Program-made: the position numbers and the translations under genes | DNA from: Cohnella caldifontis | GTDB taxonomy: Bacteria; Bacillota; Bacilli; Paenibacillales; Paenibacillaceae | DNA length: 64,000 nucleotides | Assembly (NCBI RefSeq): GCF_029360585.1 | Contig: NZ_JAQZSJ010000012.1 | Location: 84,187-148,186 of the forward strand | Direction: 5' to 3' | Notes under the pieces: model-generated | Database searches by the model: none | What the model was told of the DNA's origin: nothing | What the model saw: only the letters and a program-made list of their open reading frames with translations | Part shown: in pieces, positions 35,880 through 44,330 of the stretch | How positions within the stretch are numbered: the first letter of the stretch is position 1 | Layout of the letters: every line of letters begins with the position of its first letter

Positions 35880-37472
35880 TTACTTCTTGCCGGCGTCGTA
35901 CGCCGCTTGGTCGATCTCCACGATCTTGCTGTAGCCTTGCGCGTCCGCTTCCTTCAGGAAGGCGTCCCACTCGGACATCGGGCGTTTGCCGGTAATGAAT
36001 TTCACCAGGTTGGCGTCGACCATCGGCTGCACGTTCGCGACGAGCTCGGAACGTTCTTTCAGCTGTTCGGTCGAATACTTGATCTGCTGCGCGACGGCGG
36101 CGTATTTGCCGAAGAAGTCCGCGGCGAAAGACTTGGTGAGCGGATCCATCCAGTCATAGTAAGCGGCGTCGTTGGACGGAACCGGGAACGTCAAGCGGTC
36201 TTGCAGGAAGTTCCACACCGGCGTGCCGAGCGGCTTGTTGCCTTCTTCTTCGAACTTGACGGTGAATTCTTTCTTGTCGCCGTTCGTCTTGAAGGATTGG
36301 CCTTCCACGCCGTAATCCATCAGCGTGCGGCCTTCGTCGGAGAACAGGTAGTCCATGAACTTGAGGATTTGCTCCGCTTTCTTCTCCGATTTGGCGTTGA
36401 TGACGAACACGCGGTCTTCGCGGTAACGCTGTTCGGCCATCGGCACCTTGGACGGGTTGCCTTGGGAGTCGTTCAGCGCGTCCATTACCTTGATGTCGTA
36501 CTTCGGATCGTTCTGAGGACCGCCGTTATTCATGAACCAGGACGGACGGGTGAAGAAGTCATAGGAGATGGCGCCCTTGCCGGTCAGCATTTTCGTCTGC
36601 CAGGATTCCTCGGTCTGCGTGCCGAGCACCCACTCTGGATCGATCAATTTCTCGGTGTACATCGTGTTGTACCATTGGATCAAGTCTTTGAATCCCGGCG
36701 CCATCAGGTCGTAACTTTTGCCGACGTTGTAGATGCCGTGGACTTTGCCGTTCTCGTCGATGTTGTCCTTCGCCAGGAACGCTTCCGTGAACTTGATGTA
36801 GCCGTCGCGGCCGGTGAACGGATAGAAGTCGTTCGAAGGATAAGCGGCTTTCAGTTTCCGAAGAACGTCCGTGAATTCCTGGATCGTCTTCGGATTGCTC
36901 GTGATGCCCGCTTTCTCGAACATGTCGGCGCGGTAGAACGGAACGTTCGTGATGATCGGGTATTGCTGGGGCAGTCCGTAAACGTTGCCGTCGGATGCCG
37001 TGATTAGCGTTTTGTAAGCTTCGTCCGAATCGATGAACTTCTGGATGTTCGGCGCGTCTTTCGCGATCAGGTCCTTCAGGTTCAGGAACAACCCTTGGGA
37101 ACCGTATACTTCCGCTTGCGACAGCGTGACGATCATCGCGTCCGGAAGGTCGCCCGACAACAGCTTCGTGTCCAGGCCCTTGGCGTAAGCGCTGTCATCG
37201 TCGCCGCCGTTGACCAGTTCAACCTCGGCGTTCATTCTCTTCAGAAGCTCGGGGTACCACTTGAGGTCTTTCAACCAGTTGATGTACTTGCCGGCCATCA
37301 TGTAGGAAAACTGGATTTTGTCGCCGCCGGCCCCGGCAGAAGCGGAAGCCGGGGATGAAGCCTGCCCGGAAGACGATGCCTCCGAATCCGAACCGCCCGA
37401 CTTGTTGCACGCCGACAATACAAGAAGAACGGCCAGCACGAGAATCCATAACGACCCTTTTTTACCGAACAC
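35880..37472 (-). CDS. Extracellular substrate-binding lipoprotein (LipO/LplA-like)
   Basis: This binding protein of about 530 residues starts at the GTG at 37472 behind GGGGGAA. It has a lipoprotein signal (GSLWILVLAVLLVLSAC) and a Ser/Ala linker. The large two-lobe domain carries LlpA-type motifs (IQKFIDSDEAYKTLITASDG, YGLPQQYPIITN, YPFTGRDGYIKF). It is the first gene of the catabolic operon and supplies the LplBC-like permeases. The 258 bp before it hold a promoter and several copies of a 17-bp operator-like motif. Confidence 0.92.
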   Translation of the reverse strand: MFGKKGSLWILVLAVLLVLSACNKSGGSDSEASSSGQASSPASASAGAGGDKIQFSYMMAGKYINWLKDLKWYPELLKRMNAEVELVNGGDDDSAYAKGLDTKLLSGDLPDAMIVTLSQAEVYGSQGLFLNLKDLIAKDAPNIQKFIDSDEAYKTLITASDGNVYGLPQQYPIITNVPFYRADMFEKAGITSNPKTIQEFTDVLRKLKAAYPSNDFYPFTGRDGYIKFTEAFLAKDNIDENGKVHGIYNVGKSYDLMAPGFKDLIQWYNTMYTEKLIDPEWVLGTQTEESWQTKMLTGKGAISYDFFTRPSWFMNNGGPQNDPKYDIKVMDALNDSQGNPSKVPMAEQRYREDRVFVINAKSEKKAEQILKFMDYLFSDEGRTLMDYGVEGQSFKTNGDKKEFTVKFEEEGNKPLGTPVWNFLQDRLTFPVPSNDAAYYDWMDPLTKSFAADFFGKYAAVAQQIKYSTEQLKERSELVANVQPMVDANLVKFITGKRPMSEWDAFLKEADAQGYSKIVEIDQAAYDAGKK

Positions 37473-37517
37473 GCTGAATTTCCCCCTTCGATGAGGTGTA
37501 GACTTTGATTTCCAATT

Positions 37518-37666
37518 TGTTGCAATTTGAAACATCGAATTCCGGAAAGCGAAACCGTTCTGATTTGTATCCGCTTTCTTATTCTCAATTATAGTGATCG
37601 TTTTTCATTTTGCAACATGTATTTTAAAATTCTCATTAATTTTAATTTTTGTTGCATTTTTAAACA
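37518..37666 (-). promoter_or_regulatory. Promoter of the catabolic operon with three 17-bp operator-like motifs
   Basis: On the minus strand TATAAT (37588-37593) has TTGCAA 16 bp upstream as a -35. Three related 17-mers surround it: TGTTGCAATTTGAAACA (37518-37534), its inverted-orientation relative TTTTTCATTTTGCAACA (37601-37617, covering the -35) and TGTTGCATTTTTAAACA (37650-37666). A perfect palindrome of the same form, TGTTTCATATTGAAACA, lies upstream of the alcohol dehydrogenase gene at 40849-40865. One regulator, most simply the PrpR-like protein, probably binds all of them. Confidence 0.6.
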
Positions 37667-37675
37667 GTTATCGCG

Positions 37676-37715
37676 AAAAAAATACCCCGCACGATCGTTC
37701 GGCGATCCTGCAGGG
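37676..37715 (-). terminator. Terminator after the PrpR-like gene
   Basis: An imperfect GC-rich stem (about 37685-37697 with 37703-37715) is followed on the minus strand by a seven-T run. It separates the regulator from the downstream catabolic operon. Confidence 0.75.
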
Positions 37716-37730
37716 CGCGATTGCTGCCTT

Positions 37731-39542
37731 TTATTCAACGCCTTTCACTTTCCGCCACAGCGTGGTCCGGTTAATATTGAGCCTTTTGGCGGCCTTCGAC
37801 TGGTTCATGCCTTCCTCTTCGAGCACATACCGAATGATGTCCCTTTCGATGTCTTCGAGCGGCCGGTTCAAATCGAATACCGGCCCCTCGGCGGCAACGG
37901 ACGGGGCGGAGGAACGGCGGGCGGGGAGATCTACGTCGGACCGTTCGATATACTCCCCCGTCGCTTCGCGCACGGCGGCTTCCATGGTGTCCCGCAGCTC
38001 GATCAAGTTGCCTTTCCACGGTTTGGCCCGCAGCGCATCCCAGACGTCCGGGCGCACGCCGACGATCTGCTTTCCGTACTTCTCGTTGAATGCCGAAATG
38101 AACGTCCGAACGTACTCCTCCAAGTCGTCCAACCGCTCGCGGAGCGGCTTCAATTCCACGGCCCCGCGGCCGAGCCAATCGAACGCCTTGGCGTCCAAGC
38201 GGGAATCGCTTTTCAGAGCCTTAGGGGATTCGCCGAACGAGAAAAGGACTTTGAGCGCCTTCTCCTTTATTTTCTCCGCCAGTTTCCTCTGCTGCAACGC
38301 CGGAAAACGTTCGAATCCGCGGATGTGGAGCAGAGCCCCCCGCTCGGCTTTGGCTAACAAATGGCAGGTTCTGAGGAACGCCGCCTCGTCCCCGACGGCG
38401 ATTTCCAATTCGATCACGCGGGCGTTCTTGTCCCATAAAACCGCAAGCGCCCCGGCGAAAATCCGCCTGCCCGTTCCCCGTTCCCCATATACGGTTACGG
38501 GTTCTCCCGCGAGCAACTGCCGCTTCGCGTTCTGAAGCGCTTCATCCATGAAGCCCGTCGTTTGAAGGAAAGAAGGAAACGTATCCATATCCCGTTCCGG
38601 TTCGATGACCCGGAGATTCGCTTCGGTTTCCCCGCCCGGCTCTAAGGTGAGCTGGTAATATTCCGCTCCTCCGGCGATATCCAACAACCGCACGGTAAGC
38701 ATCACCCGCCCGGCAGGCTCGTATAAGGCGAGAGGGCCGTTCTCCCGGATGTCGGAAGCCGCGTCCCGAAGCAGCAGCTCCAGCAGCCCGCCGTTTTCCA
38801 GGGGGAAGGGGAACTTCGTCTGAGCATGGTTTCGGACCAAGAGGGACAACATGCCTTCGGTGGCGAACAGGACGTTCAGCGACGCATCCAGCACCGCCGA
38901 CTCCCTGCCGCTCTCTTTCAGCAGACGGTCGTAAATCCGGTTCATCCGTTTGTATTCGTCCAGCGAACGGCAGATGAGCTCCGCCGTGCGGAAAGCTTCC
39001 GCCACGGATTCCCGGCCGGAAGTGATGAGGACGCCCTGCATGCCAAGCTCATTGGCGAATCTCACCGTCACGGTATCGCCGACGATGATTTGCACGCCGT
39101 CTTTTTTGGCTTCGATCAGCGCCTGCTCCACTTCGTTCTCGTCATTGATGACCGTGTAAGGAAAATCGTAATCCAGCAGGTTGGACACGGACACGAAGCT
39201 TTGGATGATGTTCGGGAATCCGATCAGCCGGATTTTGGCCTGGTATTCCTTCATCAGCGTCAGCATCCGCAGCACGTCGAAGCCGGATACTTGGATCTCC
39301 ACGACCGGAACCTTCGAATGCGACGCCAACAACCGCGCGGTCCCCCCTCGGCTGATGACGACGTCATAATCGCCGTTTCCGAAGGAAGCGATCTGACCGA
39401 GGCTTTCCTGCATGTCCGCGATGATCACGTGAATATCGAAATTTTCGTATTGCGGAGTCATCTGCTTGATCAGCTCGCCCAATCCTTGATAGGGCGCCAC
39501 GACCAACACTTTCATTTTCCCCGGATTCCGAATCGCCGACAT
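37731..39542 (-). CDS. PrpR-N domain regulator with degenerate AAA+ domain and Fis-type HTH
   Basis: This 603-residue protein has the layout of sigma-54 activators of the PrpR type. An N-terminal PrpR_N sensor (about 10-195; DYDVVISRGGTARLL) is followed by a PAS-like segment, an AAA+-like domain (about 325-535) and a C-terminal Fis HTH (about 560-600; NQSKAAKRLNINRTTLWRKV). The AAA+ domain is broken in sequence. Walker A reads GERGTGRR with Arg for the essential Lys, the Walker B acidic pair is replaced (ALLHIRGFERFP), and the GAFTGA sigma-54 loop is missing. It probably works as an ordinary regulator of the surrounding acid-sugar genes, independent of ATP hydrolysis. Confidence 0.85.
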   Translation of the reverse strand: MSAIRNPGKMKVLVVAPYQGLGELIKQMTPQYENFDIHVIIADMQESLGQIASFGNGDYDVVISRGGTARLLASHSKVPVVEIQVSGFDVLRMLTLMKEYQAKIRLIGFPNIIQSFVSVSNLLDYDFPYTVINDENEVEQALIEAKKDGVQIIVGDTVTVRFANELGMQGVLITSGRESVAEAFRTAELICRSLDEYKRMNRIYDRLLKESGRESAVLDASLNVLFATEGMLSLLVRNHAQTKFPFPLENGGLLELLLRDAASDIRENGPLALYEPAGRVMLTVRLLDIAGGAEYYQLTLEPGGETEANLRVIEPERDMDTFPSFLQTTGFMDEALQNAKRQLLAGEPVTVYGERGTGRRIFAGALAVLWDKNARVIELEIAVGDEAAFLRTCHLLAKAERGALLHIRGFERFPALQQRKLAEKIKEKALKVLFSFGESPKALKSDSRLDAKAFDWLGRGAVELKPLRERLDDLEEYVRTFISAFNEKYGKQIVGVRPDVWDALRAKPWKGNLIELRDTMEAAVREATGEYIERSDVDLPARRSSAPSVAAEGPVFDLNRPLEDIERDIIRYVLEEEGMNQSKAAKRLNINRTTLWRKVKGVE

Positions 39543-39554
39543 CCCCCTTCATCC

Positions 39555-40715
39555 TTAAGCCAGCAGACGGCGGTATATGGCTTCCGCATCCTCTGCCGTC
39601 ATGGTTCTCGGATTATTCTGCATGAGCCGCGTCACTTTCATGGCCGCCTGGGCCAAGGCGGGCACGTCTTCCCCGGAGATGCCGAACGAGCGCAGATCCT
39701 GCGGGATGGCGAGCTCCCGGGTCCATTGCTCGATTTGCCGAATGACTCCGTCGGCATTCCGGAGTTCGCCTTCGAGCCCCATCGCTTCGGCTACGTCTTG
39801 CAACCGCTCTCCAATTACTGGCTTGTTGAAATTCATGACGTGGGGGAGCAGCATCGAATTGGCCACGCCGTGCGGAATGTTGAATTTGCCGCCAAGCGGA
39901 TAAGCCAGCGCGTGTACGGCCGCCGTGCCGGAACCCGTAAGCGCCATGCCGCCGTACATGGAGCCGAGCAGCATGCGTTCGCGCGCCGCCATGTCGCTAC
40001 CGTCCCGGTAGGCTTGCAGGATGTTCCGGGAAATCAGGCGGATCGACTCCAGCGCGAACATGTCGCTGATCGGATTGGCTTTCGTGGAAATATAGGATTC
40101 GATCGCATGGGTAAAGGCGTCCATCCCTGTGGCCGCCGTATGGTTCTGCGGCAGCTCTCTCGTAAGCAATGGATCGAGAACGACCAGGCGAGGCAGCAAA
40201 TGGCGGCTGACGACGCCGATTTTCAGCTCCTGCTCCGGCAGCGTCACGATCGCGTTCGGCGTGACCTCCGATCCCGTGCCGGCCGTCGACGGAATGAGCA
40301 CGGTCGGAATGCCCGGTTCCCGAACTCGATCGACGCCCAGCATCTCCTCGACGTCCTGTTCATTCGTGAGCAACACGGAGATCAGCTTGGCGACGTCAAG
40401 CGCGCTTCCTCCTCCCAGTCCGACAATCAAGTCGATGCCGCTTCCTCTTACTCGGTCGCACAATTCGCGAATATGCTGCGCGGTCGGCTCCGGCATGACG
40501 TCGCGAATCACCATGGAAGATATGCCGCGTTGCTCGAGTTGGCGCTGGGTTTGGTCGATGAAGCCTTGCCGGAACATCGAAGGCTGCGAAACGATCAACG
40601 CGGAACGAACAGGCGCAAGCGCCTGCAAGCGTTCGCCGAGCTGACCTAACGATCCCGTCCCCGCGATGATCTGCGGTGCGGTCTGGAATTGGTAAAATTG
40701 CGGCAGTGGGGTCAT
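39555..40715 (-). CDS. Iron-containing alcohol dehydrogenase
   Basis: This 386-residue group III dehydrogenase has the NAD site GGGSALDVAK near residue 98 and the phosphate region STAGTGSEVTP. The metal ligands lie in GMDAFTHAIESYIS and in FNIPHGVANSMLLPH. It lies 12 bp upstream of the PrpR-like regulator and is presumably co-transcribed. In the acid-sugar context it may oxidise an aldehyde or alcohol intermediate. Its upstream region carries a 17-bp palindrome shared with the catabolic operon promoter. Confidence 0.93.
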   Translation of the reverse strand: MTPLPQFYQFQTAPQIIAGTGSLGQLGERLQALAPVRSALIVSQPSMFRQGFIDQTQRQLEQRGISSMVIRDVMPEPTAQHIRELCDRVRGSGIDLIVGLGGGSALDVAKLISVLLTNEQDVEEMLGVDRVREPGIPTVLIPSTAGTGSEVTPNAIVTLPEQELKIGVVSRHLLPRLVVLDPLLTRELPQNHTAATGMDAFTHAIESYISTKANPISDMFALESIRLISRNILQAYRDGSDMAARERMLLGSMYGGMALTGSGTAAVHALAYPLGGKFNIPHGVANSMLLPHVMNFNKPVIGERLQDVAEAMGLEGELRNADGVIRQIEQWTRELAIPQDLRSFGISGEDVPALAQAAMKVTRLMQNNPRTMTAEDAEAIYRRLLA

Positions 40716-40848
40716 GATAGCGCCTCCCGATGTTGTGTTTCATATTTCGTCTGCGATAGATAAGCGAATCGTTTTCACCTACATACTATCGTTATATTAA
40801 ACAATTTGCAATGAATACAACATGATTTCTGAGAAACTTGTATCTGAT

Positions 40849-40865
40849 TGTTTCATATTGAAACA
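40849..40865. promoter_or_regulatory. Perfect 17-bp palindrome, predicted operator
   Basis: TGTTTCATATTGAAACA has seven-base arms around TAT. It lies 134 bp upstream of the alcohol dehydrogenase start in AT-rich DNA and is immediately followed by AAATGC-GTT-GCATTT, another short inverted repeat. Near copies occur at 37518-37534 and 37650-37666. Confidence 0.6.
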
Positions 40866-40900
40866 AATGCGTTGCATTTCGATGTAATTTCCACTATTCT

Positions 40901-40931
40901 CCAATAAAAAAGAACCCGCGGCAAGCGCGGG
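40901..40931 (-). terminator. Possible minus-strand terminator upstream of the alcohol dehydrogenase gene
   Basis: A six-bp GC stem CCCGCG/CGCGGG (40915-40920, 40926-40931) is followed by TTCTTTTTTATTGG on the minus strand. No gene is evident immediately upstream, so its client is unclear. Confidence 0.45.
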
Positions 40932-41176
40932 CGGAAACGATTCTATGAAGGGGACTCAGGCGGCAGTTTTTTCACGTGCAATGTATTTCTCGAAGTTCAC
41001 TTGCCAAACGTCGATTTCGCGAATCCCGCTCAGGCCAACTCCATCATTTAATGGAAAGGCAGATCTACTGTATGCAACATACAAGGAATAATCATTTTTT
41101 TGTAAACTATTGTCGTAAAATCCAGGCGTCCACGGGCAGATTCATCTTGATGCGTATGCTGTTTGTTACGAGTCGA

Positions 41177-41380
41177 TGTACGGATATGTCGGACAACAGG
41201 GAGGATTTTGCTGAGAATGAGGTGAGATGTCCGGAAAAGTCGGACAACGGAGGGGGATTCGCTGAAAATGGGAGCCGATGTACGGAAATGTCGGATATCG
41301 ACGCTGCATTTGCGAGACTTCGAGCGAGTTATACGATAAAACCGGACAACGCCTTACCCGGGATGCGGCAGGGAAATCAT
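41177..41380. repeat. Degenerate 51-bp tandem repeat, four units
   Basis: Units begin at 41177, 41228, 41279 and 41330, exactly 51 bp apart. Each starts TGTACGGA- or TGTCCGGA-like and continues TCGGACAAC; the last two are degraded. TGTCCG/CGGACA can form a hairpin within a unit. A plus-strand frame reads through with a 17-residue repeat (CTDMSDNREDFAENEVR-like), but this is probably not a gene. It lies in the ~1 kb gap 40716-41812. Confidence 0.75.
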
Positions 41381-41524
41381 GCTATTGTTCGAACCGCTAA
41401 TATGAGCGTTCACTACGTTCTTAATTTGGAACATATCGGCTCTTTATCTGTACTTCACCCTGTCATAACGCAAAAAACTACTGTTGACTATTAGACATAC
41501 TGAAGATTTGCCTTATGCCGATCG

Positions 41525-41707
41525 TTACGGACACCACAGCCGTTATTGGGGCAATTTCAACGTTTTTCAAATCGTAACGGACAACACGGACCTTAAGCGC
41601 CCCACATCGCGGCTAATAAGCGGTATTTTTGCTGAATAAGTGCATTCGTGTCCGTTAGAATACGATAGGTTGAGGAATGCCCCCGATAACGTCCTCTGTG
41701 TCCCTTA
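41525..41707. repeat. MITE-like dispersed repeat, copy B
   Basis: This 183-bp element starts TTACGGACA and ends TGTCCCTTA. It is alignable along its length and in the same orientation with copy A at 15527-15710: AGCCGTTATTGG, CGTAACGGACA, AATAAG-GCA, GTGTCCGTTA and ATAACGT blocks occur in the same order. It is non-coding. Confidence 0.7.
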
Positions 41708-41763
41708 GCCTGATGGTGTCCGTGTTTTTCGACCTGGTATGCGAATGGGTCAATCGTAGAAAA

Positions 41764-41802
41764 AAAGCCAGCCCCGGGGTGATATCCCGTAAGGCTGGCT
41801 TT
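41764..41802 (-). terminator. Terminator after the yozB-like gene
   Basis: Stem AAAGCCAGCC/GGCTGGCTTT (41764-41773, 41793-41802) with a T-run on the minus strand. Confidence 0.88.
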
Positions 41803-41812
41803 ATCATCTCGC

Positions 41813-42271
41813 TTAGAAAATCGCGTCGAACAGCCCTTTCGTGTGGCCGCCCGGATAGAGCAAGTAAAGCAGCACGTAGACGGTGATGCCGGTAATGGCG
41901 GTGACGAACCAAGTCACGGCGGTCACGCGGCCCCATTTGCGGTGCGTGGCGAACTTCCGCCGGAATGCCAGCGTCAGCGTCGTAATGCCGAATACGGCAG
42001 CCACGGCGGCGAGCACGATGTGGAACAGCAAGAAGATCAAATACACGGTCTTCAGGCTGTCCGGGCCGCCCCACTCCGTATTTCCTACGAAAATGGTCCG
42101 CGACAAGTAGATCAGGAAGAAAATCAAAGCCGCCGCGGCGCCCGCGATCATGACTTTCTGATGCGCTTCCCGGTTCTTCTTCAAAATCAAACGCCATCCG
42201 ATCGCCACCAGAATCGCGCTAAGCGCGATGAAGCTCGTGCTGATCGCCGGCAGAACGCTATACCCGCTCAT
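41813..42271 (-). CDS. DUF420 family membrane protein (YozB-like)
   Basis: This 152-residue protein has four transmembrane segments and conserved His residues (HQKVMI, FHIVLAA, THRKWG). It matches the DUF420/YozB family that often accompanies haem-copper oxidase genes. It lies 94 bp downstream of ctaG and ends at a strong terminator. The role is unproven. Location suggests oxidase assembly or haem/copper handling. Confidence 0.88.
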   Translation of the reverse strand: MSGYSVLPAISTSFIALSAILVAIGWRLILKKNREAHQKVMIAGAAAALIFFLIYLSRTIFVGNTEWGGPDSLKTVYLIFLLFHIVLAAVAAVFGITTLTLAFRRKFATHRKWGRVTAVTWFVTAITGITVYVLLYLLYPGGHTKGLFDAIF

Positions 42272-42365
42272 TGTAGGCTTATCCCCCGTCCAACGACGTT
42301 TGGCATCTCATTCCCTACATTGTACAACGTCCGCGCCATCCCGGACAACGCCGCCGGGACAAGCG

Positions 42366-43286
42366 TCACAGATTGTTGCGATTTAGCAGGGCGCCGGCCG
42401 ACTCGTCCCAATCGTTCTCGTTCTCCCGTTCGCGGTCCTGGCGATACCATTTGTTGAACACGACGAAAAGCGCCCCGATGTTGATGAACTCCTGCAGCAG
42501 CTTCATGAGGATTCCGCCCAGCTGCTGGTCGTCTTGCGCCGACATCAGGTTGAAGAACGCCGGTCCGCCTTTGAATTCCGCCAGCAATCGGGCCGGATCG
42601 CCGGAGACGCAGTAACGCATCGCCTGTGCCCAGACATAGGGGTCGCTGTACACCGAAAACATCGGTTTGCTGGCGAATATAATCAACACGCATGCCGGCG
42701 TCAACACGATGCTGTTGCCGAAAATGTAGCCAAGCCGCCACAACGGGGTCAAACGCGCCCATTCGGGTACGGGGCATTGAACATGCCACCAGTTCAACAT
42801 AGCCGCGAGAAAGAGCACGAAATAGAACGCGGCGTGAACCGTCGTGTGGACCATGATCCAGTCATGAACGTTCGGCATGTGGTAGAACGAGAACAGCAGG
42901 TTGAACAAAAACAAGCCGATCAGCGGGTTCATCAGCGCCCGGAACGGCCGCCAGAACGACCGGTCGAACGCCCATTTCCACAGCCAATCCGGTATCCCGT
43001 AAATCAGCATGGGAGGCACGATGAAGTACGAGATCGCCATGTCCGTCATATGGAACGTGAACATCAAGTGGCCGAGCAGGCTTAAGGGGCCTCCCTGCGC
43101 CAAATACAGCAGCGCGACGCCGAGCAGAAACACGACCTGCCTGCCGATCGTAACGGGAGAACTGTGCTTGAAGTTCGTTCTCCACGGCCCCGCCACGAAT
43201 GTATACAAAACGCCCACGGCCAGCATAAACACCAGAAACACCGGGCTCCACAGGTCGCGGAATGAGAAATACTCCAATCCCAGCAC
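42366..43286 (-). CDS. ctaG: Cytochrome c oxidase assembly factor CtaG (caa3 type)
   Basis: This membrane protein of about 306 residues has about seven helices and conserved His residues (GHLMFTFHMTDMAI, FYHMPNVHDWIM). It corresponds to Bacillus CtaG, needed to form active caa3 oxidase and probably involved in CuB delivery. The GTG at 43286 is the preferred start. GGAGGTGA lies seven bases upstream and the product then begins like other CtaG proteins (LGLEYFSFRDLWSPVF). It follows the ctaCDEF genes after a hairpin that may allow partial read-through. Confidence 0.93.
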   Translation of the reverse strand: MLGLEYFSFRDLWSPVFLVFMLAVGVLYTFVAGPWRTNFKHSSPVTIGRQVVFLLGVALLYLAQGGPLSLLGHLMFTFHMTDMAISYFIVPPMLIYGIPDWLWKWAFDRSFWRPFRALMNPLIGLFLFNLLFSFYHMPNVHDWIMVHTTVHAAFYFVLFLAAMLNWWHVQCPVPEWARLTPLWRLGYIFGNSIVLTPACVLIIFASKPMFSVYSDPYVWAQAMRYCVSGDPARLLAEFKGGPAFFNLMSAQDDQQLGGILMKLLQEFINIGALFVVFNKWYRQDRERENENDWDESAGALLNRNNL

Positions 43287-43335
43287 GGGTGTCTCACCTC
43301 CGATCATCATCGGTTTCTTACCGAAAATGAAGAAA

Positions 43336-43359
43336 AGAGGCGGTACCAGGACCGCCTCT
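43336..43359 (-). terminator. Hairpin between ctaF and ctaG
   Basis: Stem AGAGGCGGT/ACCGCCTCT (43336-43344, 43351-43359) followed by TTTTCTTCATTTTC on the minus strand. It probably limits transcription into ctaG. Confidence 0.75.
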
Positions 43360-43390
43360 GTTCAATTCCAGCACGTCTGTCAGGGATGCC

Positions 43391-43708
43391 TTACCACCAG
43401 AGCCAGTATACCGCCATGATCACCATCATGAACACGACGAACACTCCGGCGACGATGCAGATGATCGGGAACAGGTGCCCGCGGTCCTTCATGTGCATCC
43501 AGAACGCCAGCTGCACGAACACTTGGATAATCGCCATGAGCACCAGGATGATGTAGGTGAACGTGGTATTGATGTCTCCCGCCGCAACGGCGGCGAACGC
43601 GATAATCGTCAGCGCAAGAGACAGAATGAAAGCCACGATATGCTTCTGCGGACCTTCCACCTTGTGGCGACGCGCTTCTTCGCCCGACACGGAATGGTTG
43701 CTCGACAT
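43391..43708 (-). CDS. ctaF: Cytochrome c oxidase subunit IV
   Basis: This 105-residue protein has three transmembrane helices (IVAFILSLALTIIAFAAVA, YIILVLMAIIQVFVQLAFWMHM, IICIVAGVFVVFMMVIMAVYWLWW). It matches the small bacterial subunit IV. It lies four bases after ctaE and completes the oxidase set. Confidence 0.93.
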   Translation of the reverse strand: MSSNHSVSGEEARRHKVEGPQKHIVAFILSLALTIIAFAAVAAGDINTTFTYIILVLMAIIQVFVQLAFWMHMKDRGHLFPIICIVAGVFVVFMMVIMAVYWLWW

Positions 43709-43712
43709 GAGA

Positions 43713-44330
43713 TTATCCCACCTTTCCCATCAGGTACACGACGGTGAAGATAAACACCCACACGACGTCGATGAAGTGCCAGTAAATGGCGGACAGATAG
43801 ATCTTCGGCGCCGTAACGACCGTGAGACCTTTCTTGAAAATCTGCGCGATCAGCAGCGAAATCCACAACACCCCGAACAATACGTGGCCTCCGTGGAAGC
43901 CGACCAACGTATAGAAGGAGGAGCTGAAGGCGCTCGTATTCATGCGGTGCCCTTCGGAAACGTAGGTGTTGAACTCGACGATCTCGAGCACCAAGAAGGA
44001 GAGTCCGAGCAGAACCGTGAGTACGAGCCACCAGATCATCGATTTGACTTGGTTCTTGTGCATCGCCTGGACGGCGAACACGCTCATGAGACTCGAAGTC
44101 AGCAGGATCATCGTGGCGGCGAAAACCGTCGGAAGCTCGAACAGTTCGGAAGCGTGCGGGCCGTCGAGCACTTGATGGCGCAACGCGATGAAAGCCGAGA
44201 ACAAGGTGCCGAACAAGACAACCTCTGCGCCGAGGAAAATCCAGAAGCCAAGGATCTTATTACGGCCTTCCAGCGTCGCTTTCTCCGGCTCGTGGGGCAG
44301 CTGCCCTTCTACATGTCCATGTGCGCTCAT
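43713..44330 (-). CDS. ctaE: Cytochrome c oxidase subunit III
   Basis: This 205-residue protein with five helices is typical of the short Gram-positive subunit III (GFWIFLGAEVVLFGTLFSAF, GFHGGHVLFGVLWI, YWHFIDVVWVFIF). It overlaps ctaD by four bases (ATGA). It stabilises the catalytic core and may help oxygen or proton access. Confidence 0.95.
   Translation of the reverse strand: MSAHGHVEGQLPHEPEKATLEGRNKILGFWIFLGAEVVLFGTLFSAFIALRHQVLDGPHASELFELPTVFAATMILLTSSLMSVFAVQAMHKNQVKSMIWWLVLTVLLGLSFLVLEIVEFNTYVSEGHRMNTSAFSSSFYTLVGFHGGHVLFGVLWISLLIAQIFKKGLTVVTAPKIYLSAIYWHFIDVVWVFIFTVVYLMGKVG

Noticed and set aside
40976..41494. 172-residue plus-strand hypothetical protein
   Set aside because: It spans a degenerate 51-bp tandem repeat, has no ribosome site and no recognisable fold.
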